The notes beneath the pieces were generated by a model, which was not told the DNA's origin, did not search any database, and saw only the letters and a program-made list of their open reading frames with translations. Below are positions 40,023 to 51,665 of a stretch of 64,000 nt of DNA, piece by piece (position 1 is the first letter of the stretch; each line of letters begins with the position of its first letter). This DNA comes from Chionis minor (taxonomy: Eukaryota; Chordata; Aves; Charadriiformes; Chionididae). The stretch covers positions 60,143 through 124,142 of the forward strand of contig VZSF01009046.1 in the NCBI GenBank assembly GCA_013398295.1. Reading direction: 5' to 3'. Both the position numbers and the translations under genes were made by a program.

Positions 40023-43000
40023 ACATCCATAACAAGTGATCATATTTGATCTCAACATCTGCAGAAATCTCTTAGTATTTCTCAGAACAGAAAATTTTGC
40101 AGTAATTATCCTTGCATGATGAGACACTTAGATGGTGAGGACATAGTAATACACCTGTTGAGGTTTTTTTTCTTTCAGTTAGTTTAACAATTAAAAAATA
40201 GCAGATGTAGCCAGAGTAATCAGACATTTAATTTGCTAAAAAAAAAGTGTGCTTAAACAGTAAACCAGTCAGATAAACAAAATGTAACTTTAACTTAGAT
40301 TTAAATAGATTAAGTTTAAAGTTAAAATAAAAATAAATTAAATAATGTAAATAAACTTAAATAGATTGTCCAGTGCTAAGGAGAGAGATCTTAGACATCT
40401 CATTGACAGAATGCATTATGATGAGAGCCAATGGGAAATCTAAATCTTCAGGATCAAATGTGAATCACAGTGTAAAAAAACCTGGGGGGGTGGAAATTGC
40501 ATTGTCAGATAATTTCTAGCTTTTCATCATTTCATACACTGTTGTTAGCTGAAGTTCTCGAATCATCTTAATTATGAATTATATTAATATCTTCCAGCAG
40601 TGCATGAAGGAATGTAATCAGTGTCCCTTGTGTGTTTCATTCTTTCTGCTCCTCTCCATCAGGCAAACATTTTAAAATATTGCTGTGATTATAGTGTGTC
40701 AGGTTCTTTCTGACAGATGACTCCAGCAAAACTACAGCAAGTCTGCATTTGGTCTGTGACATTTAACCTTAACAATCCCTCTATTTAGTCAGAAAAATTT
40801 AATGTAACTTTTTTTTCCATCCCAATAAGTCACAGATTTTTGCTGTTCTTCTGGTGTAAATTATTTCTAAAAAATGTTTTAGCATAAGTAGGCACCATGG
40901 GCATTCCTTTTTATTGCCTCTCACTATCTTCAAACCAAAGTCACCTAGCTGACAAGTAAAAAGGTAATTTTTCCCAGCTGCCAAGCCTACAGGTTGACTA
41001 CACCGTGTAGACATCAGCCTGGGTTCTAGCCTTCTCCCTTATTACCAGCAGTAATGACAACCTGGAGATCTAAACAATGCCCTCAATAACCTTGTGTAAA
41101 GTACAGTGATGTTGTTTTAAAAATTTTCAGACTGCCTTTTAATCACTGGGCAAAAATTATCTTGATGTTTGTAGGTTCCCTATAATCCTTCTAGTAGAGG
41201 AGAAAAGGAAAAAAAAAAAAGGAAAAAAAAGAGAACCTGTCTACAATAGACATTTTAAAACACAGTTAATGTATTACATGTCTCATTTACACTTGTTCCA
41301 AACTACTGAAAGTGTGCAAAAGGGCAGAAGGTAACTGGGTAACTACAGGTCTAATTTGGAAATATCAGTTTAAACATAGGTATTTATATAAGTCCACTCT
41401 GATATGAAGAAACTTATTACAATTATAATGAAAGAAAAGTGCCCAAAATGACTTTCAGACTCTCTATTGAGATTCCAAGTCTTAAATAACGTTGTAAGAT
41501 GACTAGGTTTGATTTGGCATCACAGACAGACTGTAAATTTAGAGTCTCACACTGTCTTTTGCAGTGAAGACAGTTTCCGCTAGAAGTTCTCTCTTATAAC
41601 AGCCCAGTGACATATTATTGCTTTTCCAGTTATTGTGTTTCAGTTCAAATGCACGTAGCATAATCTTAAAAATGAAACCTGGAACTAAAACTGAATACTG
41701 GAGGGTTTTTTCAATTTCAATCATCAAATTTAACCTTGCTGTCTAATAAGCTTTGTTTTCATTGATTCAGAAGGATGAGAGAATGTACCAACAAAGGGCC
41801 CTTGCAAGCTCATTGTATGCAGCACAAACAAGACATGATTGCACAGGACATTCAGGCAGCATAGTCTGTGTCTCTGTTGACCATAAAAGACCCATTGCGA
41901 TGCAAAGTGAGTCTTATTTGAAACCTTAATTGAAAGACTCGTTGTGAAAAGTCTGAACAGACTCACTGGCAGGTGAAGGTGCTTTTTAATCACTGAGATT
42001 AAAGACTTCAATCAATATGGTTCAAATTATTTGCCCCTGAGCAGTAGAGCAGTGCTTTTCTTTAAAATGGTGCTTACAGCTTCAGGCACAAGGCCAAGAA
42101 AACTTAGCCCCCTGAGTTCTTAATATAATTGTTGTTTTCTCTATTATCTTGCAAGGATGTTAATTTGCCTCCCAGTAATTAACTTCCCTATGTGGTTGTC
42201 AGGAAGTTTAATCAATAACATGGACAGATACACCAACTGTCATCCTTTTGTGACCAATACTCCCCTCCCCACCCCTCCTACCCCTGTGGAGGTGTCACTG
42301 TTTTAATAAAATGAAAAGGTAGGATTTGCATAATTTCTTCAGAGAGTCAACGTCTAAATTGTTCATCTCCTACTCTAAAAAATGAAGGTACAGCCGATCA
42401 GGTCCCATCAACATAACGGCCCCTCTTTAGTTCCAAAACTAAAAGCATTATATGACTCCTGCTAAAGTAGCACCTGGCAAATCAACTTACTAAAATTTTA
42501 CATGGCATTGTGTTGTCAGACACTTTAAACATTGTGATGACATTGTAATAAGAGGAGGAGCAGAAGGCTTGATCTGATATAATTCTGCTTATGTCCACCA
42601 TGTACAGGACATAATGTAATTCTCTTCAAAGCTAGTGACAAAAAACTTCATTCTTGGTGGAATTCCAATCTGCCTTGGCAGCTTTGGACTTTATTAAGAA
42701 GGATGTCACTCTGTGGCCTCTCTTTTCTTCTAGGGCAGTATTGTCTGTTCTGATTCACGGCTTCTTAAATCTTCTCTTGTAACAGATTAACACTGGTTAT
42801 TTACTTCAGTATGGTTTCCAAGAACACTTCAGTTTCACTCTTTTCTTCCTTGAACTATCCTTCTATGATATATTACATGTTTATTACCTTATCCAGTTTT
42901 CAAAATGCAGGAGTTGCCAGAACCTGCCATGACCAAGAACAAGTAAATTAACTTTGTGGCTGACAGAGGTTATTTCTAAATCTATGCATAAGAATTATGT

Positions 43001-45979
43001 CTTATGCATTATGAGCATTTATAGTGCTATAGAAAGATAATAACATCTAGCACTAGATAGAAATTGAAACATCCATGCTGCAGGAATATTTGTAAAACAT
43101 AATGAAATATCAATATCCAATATCAAAGTGTTTACAAACAAATTTCAAAATAACCCATAAAGAAATTTTGGAGAAATTTTTCTTACAATAAAGCTTACAA
43201 TGAATTCCAAGGGACATCTGTTTGAAGAGTAGTGATATAAATATTTTTAAAATTAATGAACCAAAATCCCACCTTGGTATTTACCGAGAGAGCTGTTGGA
43301 GTCCGGCTTTTTGGTTTCTGAAAAGTGAACTTGCTGTCAAAGGCATATTTAGATTGAGAGTAAGAAGCAAGCCACTTCTTGCTTATAAGAAATGTGAGTC
43401 CATTCAGCTTGCATTCAGTTCATTCACTGTAGGGAAAGTTATTATTTCCTGCCTAGTAAAACTTCAGAATTAGAACTTCAGAACAGGATGATATTCTATC
43501 TTTACTACTAATTTTGACTCTGCATTTTTTTCCTCTTTATCTGGGCACCAAGAGAGTCCCAAGGTTTGTGAGGGGAGTATCTGTGGTTTCCTGTTCCTAT
43601 AACAGGTTGGCATTACTTGCTTATAAAAACCACACAAAACCCCATACCTATATATATATGTACAAAACCATACAAACCATACATAAACATAAAAACATAT
43701 GTAACATATAAGTAAAATCAGTTGTATTGTAACGTTTGTGTAAGATTCCTCAGAAATTATATATTAATGAATCATCAGAGCATCTCTGATCCACCAATTC
43801 CACTTTCCCCCACAGTGATATTTAGCCCTGTTCTTCCCTCCTTAGGAGGAGCTATCCCTGCAGCATTCCTCACTTCAAAAAAGAAAGCCAACAGAAAAAA
43901 AAAACCACAACCACAAAGCTACTGCACTGCAAGAATCATAAAAATCTTCTTCCTCTGAGGCTTACAGAGCAGCTAGATTGTACCAGTTCAAATAGTCTGT
44001 TGAATGTAGATGTTCAGTTTCACTGGTCCTTCATATGCAGTCCATATCTTCCAGAGCACATCTATTTCCTTCCTTCTCTTTGTCCTTCAGAAAGTTTAAA
44101 GGAGAGATAATTTGCTTTGAAGAAACAAATGTTTTAATTATAGGGAGAGATAAATGAGTTAGCATAGATGGGGGTGGGGCAAAGAGGAGGGGAGGAAAAT
44201 TCAGCTTTACTATCGTTCTGTGAAGAAATAACGTTGTTTCAAGCTGCAGTCTTATGCTTCCTTGAATTATATTATTTTCAAACATTCAAACATTTTCAAA
44301 CATATTTCTTGGAACACATCTGCTGCTTCAACAAATTAAGTAATGCATTATGAACAACTAAAATTCATTGCAACATAAAAACAAATATGTGTTCGTTTCA
44401 GTTACTTTGTTTTCTCCAGGCTTTTGAATCATGGTGGGATATTTTAAAAACAGATATGTTTTAAAAATGTCTTTAATGATACCTACACAATATTAAGGCA
44501 GCACTTTATTGAACAGCGGTCGAATCCAACCATTTGAAATGTAGGTCCTAATGTTTTTTGTTCTCTCAGACTACAAGCTTTGTGATTTGAGGTTTCAATT
44601 TACAGCTGACGCTGATATTTGACCTGCTGTCATATTTATTGCACCTGTTACGATTAAAAGCATTGTTATGAGAAAGGAGTTATAATACCATGATCACATT
44701 GTTAGAGCAGAAGTTTTTTCACATACAGTACAGTTATGTAAAAAGTGATAAACTGTTGGGGATTATGAGATCCTTCCTACCAGAACTCTTGCTCCTTACA
44801 TTAATTGCAGCTACCAAGGAGGATGCAGTTGCCTGGAGCCATAAAGCAAATTTATTATTATTATTTGTAATACATGGCAACAATTAAATTTGGGGTCTGT
44901 TGTGCTAACTGCCCTATAGAGATAAAATAAGAGATAGGCTCTCCTCTGAAGAACTTGCAGTCTAACCAGAAAAGATAGTTCAAGTGTGACAGAGACAAAG
45001 ATGTATCTACACAATATAATAAATTATTGAGGCAGAGGTTTTGAAAAAAGAAACCAGGAATAATCTTTCAATAATTAGAAAATTATGCTTTTTGATGGAA
45101 TATAGTAAAGTGCTTTGACCTTCATTTTGAAATGATTGTTCATTTTGTCATTTCTTACTTTCTAACCTATATGTTATAATACAAGATTAAAGATTGACAT
45201 AAGAAAATGTAAAATTTCTGTTCTGTCAAAGTGAAGTATTTTCACTGATTAATCAGCAAGGGAAAACAAGAAAATCTTGCACTGTTCCTTCTAAAACATT
45301 TCAGAGAAATTAGAAGCATTTGGAGAATTTAAAAAAATATTTTGGTCGCATTCTAATATTGGAATGCTAAAAATCCTTTCACAGAATGACTTTTCTATGC
45401 TCTGCACAGTTCTACTTAAAAGCCTTCTTTGTTCCAAAACGAATAGTTTTATCAGCTTTCCTTAGCTTTTGTCTGAAATTAATTGGCAGTCTTCATTCCA
45501 GATTCTAACCTATAACAGAGATAAAACAGTAGGCTTATTTACTGCATCAGCAGATGTGGGCAGCACTGAAAGGTGTACAGAGGTTAAGCAAACCAGCAGA
45601 GCAGGATTGGATGACTTGCTTCACTGCTGTGTGTCATCTTTTCTGCAGGTAAATAGATTGCTGGAGTCACTACAGATATTTTCTTAGAGGTTTTAAATGA
45701 AAGGTTTTGGTCTGAATATTACCTGTTGGCTGTGACTGTTGCTCATTTTCCTTATGCAATACTATCTGTTTATTTTGGCTTGCTTTTAGAATGAATTGTG
45801 CCAAAGGAAGGCTGGACTCATTTTAAAACCAGGTGTAAAAAAATGTTTAACATAGACAAGAAGATGGGTTATTTTGAAAAAACCCCACACCTTAAATGAA
45901 CTAAAACTGCAGCTGAAATTTCTCTTTTAATATAAATTTTCAAGTTCCTTGAGTAGTTTTTCCTCTGACAGGCAGGAAT

Positions 45980-48169
45980 TGGGAAAGGCATTATTACAGG
46001 CACCTGCCTTTGGAACATCATCTCATGAATCACTCCTCAGAGAGAATAGTATTCCCTCTGCAAAGCACTGAGGAAGAAGAAACAGAAGAAAAAGAAATAG
46101 ATAGAATCTTCACAGAGACCCTGCAGAACCAAGCATCTGAACCCTCAGTTGCACATGATGGGCATACAGAATCTGTACTACATCAAGTGGCAAATGCAGA
46201 CTGTCAACATGGGAGCAGGAGGCTTGTGACTTCTGGCACCAGGAAGATGGCTCTTTTTCCACCTGTAGATCTGTGGCTGCAGAATAGGCTCAGTGTCCTG
46301 GGAAGTTATCAGAGCTGGCTAAGTCTGACACACACCCAGGCAAAAAGCAGTGGGTAATGGCATTTAAAGGTGGAGGCCCCCGCTCTGCTGACCTGACCTG
46401 CTCCCTGGGGAGGTTTTCTAGGGACTTTGATCTGGGATGTTCTCATTTGGCTCATCTTAGACTATTATGCCTTGCTGCTCACTCGTGTGAGCACTCACAA
46501 TACTGCCAGAGGAGAGCTGGAGTGTATCAGGAGCGACTACGTGACTCAGGCCCACGTGGTGTGTTCCCGTTCCTAGTAAGTAAAGGGAAAATCTTTCTTA
46601 GGAATACATAGTGCAGGGTGACAGTAACAAGAGTCATAATAAAACAGGGCAAATGGAAATCCACCTCGAGTATGCCTACTCAAATGCGCTCAACCTGTGA
46701 AATAAGTAGAATGAACCAGAACTCTGCTTGAGGTCACAGAGGTACAACATTGTTAGGATAGCAGAGAGAGGGTGGGACAGCTTGCCTGACAGCTTGCCTG
46801 ATGAGGAGGGTAGTTGCCCTCTATGTTAAGGAGTCGCTTGAATGTATGGAACACTGCAATGGGATGGACAACAGGGATGAGAGTTTGTGGGTCAGGGTCA
46901 GATTAGAGGCCAACATTGTGGTGGGAGCGTGTTACAGACCACCCGTTCAACCTGAGAAGTGGATAAAGACTTCCTTAAGCAACACATGGTTTTGTCTGGA
47001 TCACAGGCCCTGCTTCTCATGGGGAACTTAAGCTCCCTGACGTCTCCTGAAAAGCCAGCACTGTAGACATAAGCAGCCAAGGAGGTTTTTGGAGGGTGTC
47101 AGGAATAACATCTTTATACAGATACTGGATGGATCAACAGGAGTCACACAGAGCTGAACTGGCTATTTCCTGAAAAGGAAATGCTCTTTGAGGATGGGAT
47201 AATCAATAACAACTTTCGCTGTAGAAGGTATAAAATAGTGGTCTTCAGTATCTGGAAAGGAGTGAGTAAGGAGAGCAGCAGACCTTAGACCTGGGCTTCA
47301 CAAAAACAGTTTTCACCTAATTCTGAGAACTAGTAGGTCATAATCCCTTTGAGGCAGCTCTGAAGACAAAGGAGCTCTGGAAAGCTGGCCAAGTTTTAAG
47401 TACAGCATCCTCCAAGCGTAAGAACTGTCTGTCCTGCCAATTAGGAAAATACACCGTTACACTGGGGAACCAGCTTTGCTAAACAACGAAGACATGACAG
47501 AGTTCCCAAGCAAAAAGGCAACATACAGGAGGTGCAAACAGGGACAGATTACCAAGGAAAAATTCAGAAACATTACCTGGACATTTATAGATGATGATAG
47601 GAAAACCTAGAACCAATGCTTGCAAGGGATTCAAAGAGCAAAAAGAAAAGCTTCTATAGTTGTCGTGGAGGTAAAAGATTGAACAAGGAAATGTAAGCCT
47701 GCTGCTGAATAGGTTGAGTGATTCAGTGGTTTATTTGTTGCAGCATAAACAGAAAAGGTGGAGGTATCAATGCCTTCTTTGCCTTCAGTCTTCACCAGCA
47801 AATATCCCAGGTCCTTGAGCTTAGTAAGGGGATTCAAAGGGGAGAGGAGTTAACAGCAGTGAGTAATGATGGAATCAAGGGTCATTTGAGAGAACTTGAC
47901 CCATGATAGTCCAGGGGATTCAACAAACTGTATCTATGGTTTTTGAGAGAGCTGGATGATATCCCTGCAAAGCTTCTCTCTCTCTGTTAGTTATGAAAGA
48001 TCATGGAGACTGGGAAAGATCCCTAATGACTGGAGAAAAACAAATATTATGCCAATCATCAAAAAAGTCTGAAAAGATGATCCAGGAAACTACTGATTGA
48101 TCAGCTTCACTTTGGTCCTTGGGAAAATCATGGATTAAATCCTCATGGACCATGTTTCTGGAGGTATAC
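45980..48169 (+). mobile_element. Old CR1 LINE, 5' part: ORF1 esterase region, endonuclease and RT start
   Basis: This is the left part of an unusually long CR1 split by an LTR. 46010-46600 matches the CR1 ORF1 region: an acidic stretch (EEEETEEKEID) and a degraded esterase-type block (STHNTARGELECIRSDYV, where family members usually have GTNDTAR). From 46801 the endonuclease region is clear: RRVVALYVKESLECMEHC, ESLWVRVRLE and VVGACYRPPVQPEKW, then GNFKLPDVS-type sequence. Near 48010-48150 the RT start follows (DWRKTNIMPIIKK). Stops and frameshifts are frequent, so this is an old dead copy. The left end is approximate. Confidence 0.85.
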
Positions 48170-49150
48170 TGGGCTTATGTGGCAAAGGTTTGTTAGTGGA
48201 GGTGCTGTAGGGGTGGCCTGTTTTGAGAAGACACAAGGTGCTGCTCCCCTATCAGACAATGCCAGTGCCAGCCAGCTCCAAAATGGACTGACTGCTGCGT
48301 ATCAGTGACACTGGTGGCACCTCTGTGGTAGCGTGTTTAAGAAAATGTAAAAAATGGTACATAGCAGCTATGAGAGAGGAGGGAGAAAATGTGAAAGAAA
48401 CGTCCCTGTAGATACTAAGTTTGAACTTAGATACTAAATGAACAAGGAGAGGGAGGAGGTGCTCCAGGTGCCAAAGCAGAGATTCACCTGCAGCCAGAAG
48501 ACCATGGTGAAACAGATTGTCCCCCTGCAGCCCACTGAGGACCACACTCAGTAGCAAGTGGAGATACACTGAAGGAAGGTGCAGCCTCTGGAGAGGAGCC
48601 CACGCAGGAGCAAGTTTTCTGGCAGAACTTGTGCCCTGTGGGAGACCTATGATGGAACAGTGTGTTCTTGAAGGACTGTACACTGTGTAAAAGACTCACA
48701 CTGGAACAGTTCATGAAGGATGGTGTCGTGTGGGAGGGAGCCCACACTGGATAAGGAGGAAGGAGTGGCAGAGATGAAGTCTGATGAACTGACTGCAATC
48801 CACATTCTGCATCCCCCTGCACTGTTCATGGGGCAGAGGACGTATAAGAATTGGGAATGTAAGGAGTGAAGTTGAGCCTTGAAAGAAGGAAGTGCCGGGG
48901 GGAAGGTGTTTTTAGGTTTTTTTTGTTTTGTTTTTTTTTTTTTTTTCCCCTCACTATCTTATTCTATTTCTAATTGGCAATAAATTAATCTTCCCCAAGT
49001 TGAGTCCGTTTTGCTCATGTTGGTAATCAGTAAGTGATCTCCCTCTCCCTATGAGATTTTTCATCTTATTTTCTCAATCTGTCCTGTTGAGGAGGGGGAG
49101 TGAGAGCAGCTCATGAGCATCTGGCAGCCAGCCAGGGTTAAGCTAGCACA
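48170..49150 (+). mobile_element. LTR (about 980 bp) nested inside the old CR1
   Basis: The segment interrupts CR1 coding sequence on both sides. It has an LTR-like organisation: a TG-type start near 48170-48178, a long body with many repeats of a gagcccacactgga-like unit, then a T-rich tract (48916-48948). An AATAAA signal follows in aattggcaataaattaatc (about 48974-48989), and the end is a conserved-looking gccagccagggttaagctagcaca. It resembles an avian endogenous retroviral LTR type I recall from many bird genomes. A clear target duplication could not be identified, so the exact ends are uncertain by several bases. No retroviral genes are present. Confidence 0.75.
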
Positions 49151-50325
49151 AGGGACATGAGGGAGAACATGGTGACTGGATAAATTATGTCTGACCCACC
49201 TCATTCTCTCTATGATAAAATGGATCAGCAGTGTATATTGTTTACCTCAGTTTTAGCAAGACTCTAGACATGGAATCTGGCCATACAACTGGATTTTTAC
49301 ACATCCATTTGTCCTTCCATACAGGTGACTGTATCTTAACTTGGATACCAGAATGTTGTGGGAGACAGAGTGTAGGGTTAAGTGGGTCACATATCCTGAA
49401 GACCAGTGTCAAGTGGAATACAGCAAGGATCTATTCCAGGACTTGCTCTGTTTACCTTGTTTCTCAATGACTTGCAGGGGGCCATGAAGTGCACTCTCAT
49501 CAAGTCTGCAGACAATACCAATTGGAGGGGAGGGTATGGGGACCAGGTGATATACTGAAGAACAGGGCTGACATCCAGGGCTGTCTGTACAAGCTGGTGG
49601 ATAGGGACAACATTGACCTGATGAAGTTCAACAAGGACAAAAGCCCTGCCCTGGGTAGCCAAAGCCTCAGCAGTGATCCAGGCTGGATCTATCTGGCCAG
49701 GAGCAGCTCTGCAGGAAAGTTCCTGGAGCCTGTTGGCAGCAAGCGGAGGGGAGCATGTAGTGTTCTGACAGCACCAAGGGCAGCAGAATCCTGGATGATA
49801 TGAACAGGGACATGATCAAGGAGAGGATTAGCCTCAGTACTGCATCCAGTCTTAGGCTCCACAGTATAGGAAAGGCATCGGCAAACTGGAGAGTGGTCAG
49901 CAATATCCCCAGAGCTGCTGGGGCTGGAGCACCCACTCTGGGAAGAGAGGCCATGGGAGGAGGGCTTGGTCAGCCTTGGGCATGGAGACTTTGGGGGACT
50001 TAAAGCAGCTACCTTGTCTGCAGGGAAGTGTTCAAGAAGAGAGAGCCAGGCTCTAAATGGTGAGAGACAACAGGCATAAACTGAAACAAGAGACGTTCAC
50101 ACTGGAGATGCAGAGAAACTTTTTCTCCATGAGGGCAGTTGAGTCTTGGTTACCCAGAGAGGTTTTGCTGTCTCCATCCACAGCAGTTTCCAAGACCCAA
50201 CTGGATCAAACCATGAGCAACCTGGTCTAACATAGAGATGACCTTCTTGGAGCAAGAGGTTGAGGTAGAGATGGCTGAAGGTCACATCAAGCCTGAATTA
50301 ACATCTCATCCTATCATTATGGTTT
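49151..50325 (+). mobile_element. Old CR1 LINE, 3' part: RT to 3' end
   Basis: The right part of the CR1 interrupted by the nested LTR. It resumes with the RT sequence before motif A (AVYIVYLSFSKTLD at about 49231-49270). Here the motif A aspartate is replaced by serine (codon at 49249-49251). The catalytic FADD box is degraded to SADN at 49505-49516. The C-terminal region (DLMKFNKDKSPALG and later frames) runs to a decayed 3' UTR that ends near 50325 without a clean octamer tail. Loss of both catalytic sites agrees with great age. Confidence 0.85.
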
Positions 50326-50616
50326 AAGAAGGGAGACTGCTTCCCAAAGAAGATCTATAGAGTAGTGGGCATTTGCAAGGAATTCTCATTATAAGAATGA
50401 GAAAAGATTAAATGCAATGTAGATGAACATTTATCACATTAAATTCATGAAATCACTTCAGCTAGTTTTGAAATTGTATGGAACATTCTCATTTGGACTG
50501 GCATGTCAGACTATATCATTTTTTTCTGACGTATAATATCACACCCTTACTTGTTAAGTCAATTTTTGTTGATTTGCCTTAAGCCCACTGTAACATTTTG
50601 TTAGAGCCAAAGCAGA

Positions 50617-50652
50617 ACAGTTTTTACATGAGAAACACAGTTTTTACATGAG
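50617..50652. repeat. Short direct duplication, period 20
   Basis: Two perfect copies of the 16-bp string acagtttttacatgag at 50617-50632 and 50637-50652. Confidence 0.9.
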
Positions 50653-51635
50653 TACACTTCTAGACTGTGATGGCAGAATTTTAATGCCTTTAGAACAAGT
50701 TAAGGAACTTGATAGAAAAGAGGAGATATATACAAATGATAGATGCATAGATTTTACAGACAATGTTTATGTCACAAATGCTGTCAATCAAACTAAGGAA
50801 CATACACAATTTTATTCACTACAAAGTTTGTCAAAGTTTTTTATTGTTATTCTTAGATAAATACTGGAGAAAAATTAAAGCATCATTTAGAGAAATGAAA
50901 AAACAGCACTTTTCAGCTGTTGTCTAAAGGTAGATTTTGAAGTGATAATATGATGTAAAAAGGGGTTTTCTCCTAAAGACATATTTCTACTGAGCTTCGT
51001 TAAATGGAAAAAACTGCTACAATCCAAATTTTTACTAATTTTAGAAAATAAATAGGCTATATATAAGCCTACTGTCAATAGTCTGTTTCAGTCAATAAAA
51101 GATTCTTCTGGCCAGACAAAATACTTTTTCAGTTATTGTCAGGCTTACTTTTGCTCAAAAAATATCATTTTGTCTTCCATATTTGAATATTGGCTAAAAC
51201 AATTAAAATTAAGTTTAGATTAGACTATGTAATCCAGAATTAGGGTTATATATTTACTGAAACATTATGTTATAATTTCCGAGACTAAAGCTTTTGATGT
51301 CATAAGAATAAATTATTTCATTTTAGGTAAAAGATCTCATCAGAATATGACATTAAAGTAAATGACAGAATAAAACTTGATAGAACACTACCTCCTCAGA
51401 AACAGACATTTCTAGAGAAAGAGAGAAGGCTGAATTTTCTTTTAAATCTACTTTGTCATGAAACAATTTCTTTCTTAACATATCACCAAATGCAGGTTAT
51501 TTTCAAACTGTGTTTTGCTTTGCATTCTGTATATTGCTTTGAATTCTGTATATAAAACTGCCAGTATATTGTCCCCTCAATTTCTTCACATGTACACATA
51601 TGATATCATTAATTTCAGCCATAATATGGAGGCAA

Positions 51636-51665
51636 CAGAAAAAGAAAAAGAAAAGGAAAAAAAAG
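51636..51665. repeat. GAAAAA-type simple repeat
   Basis: A purine-only run of gaaaaa and gaaaag units. The complementary strand codes only for a phenylalanine-rich spurious frame. Confidence 0.8.

Noticed and set aside
48252..48829. Minus-strand open frames up to 143 codons
   Set aside because: They lie entirely within the nested LTR, in the antisense direction of its inferred orientation, and match no protein I know.
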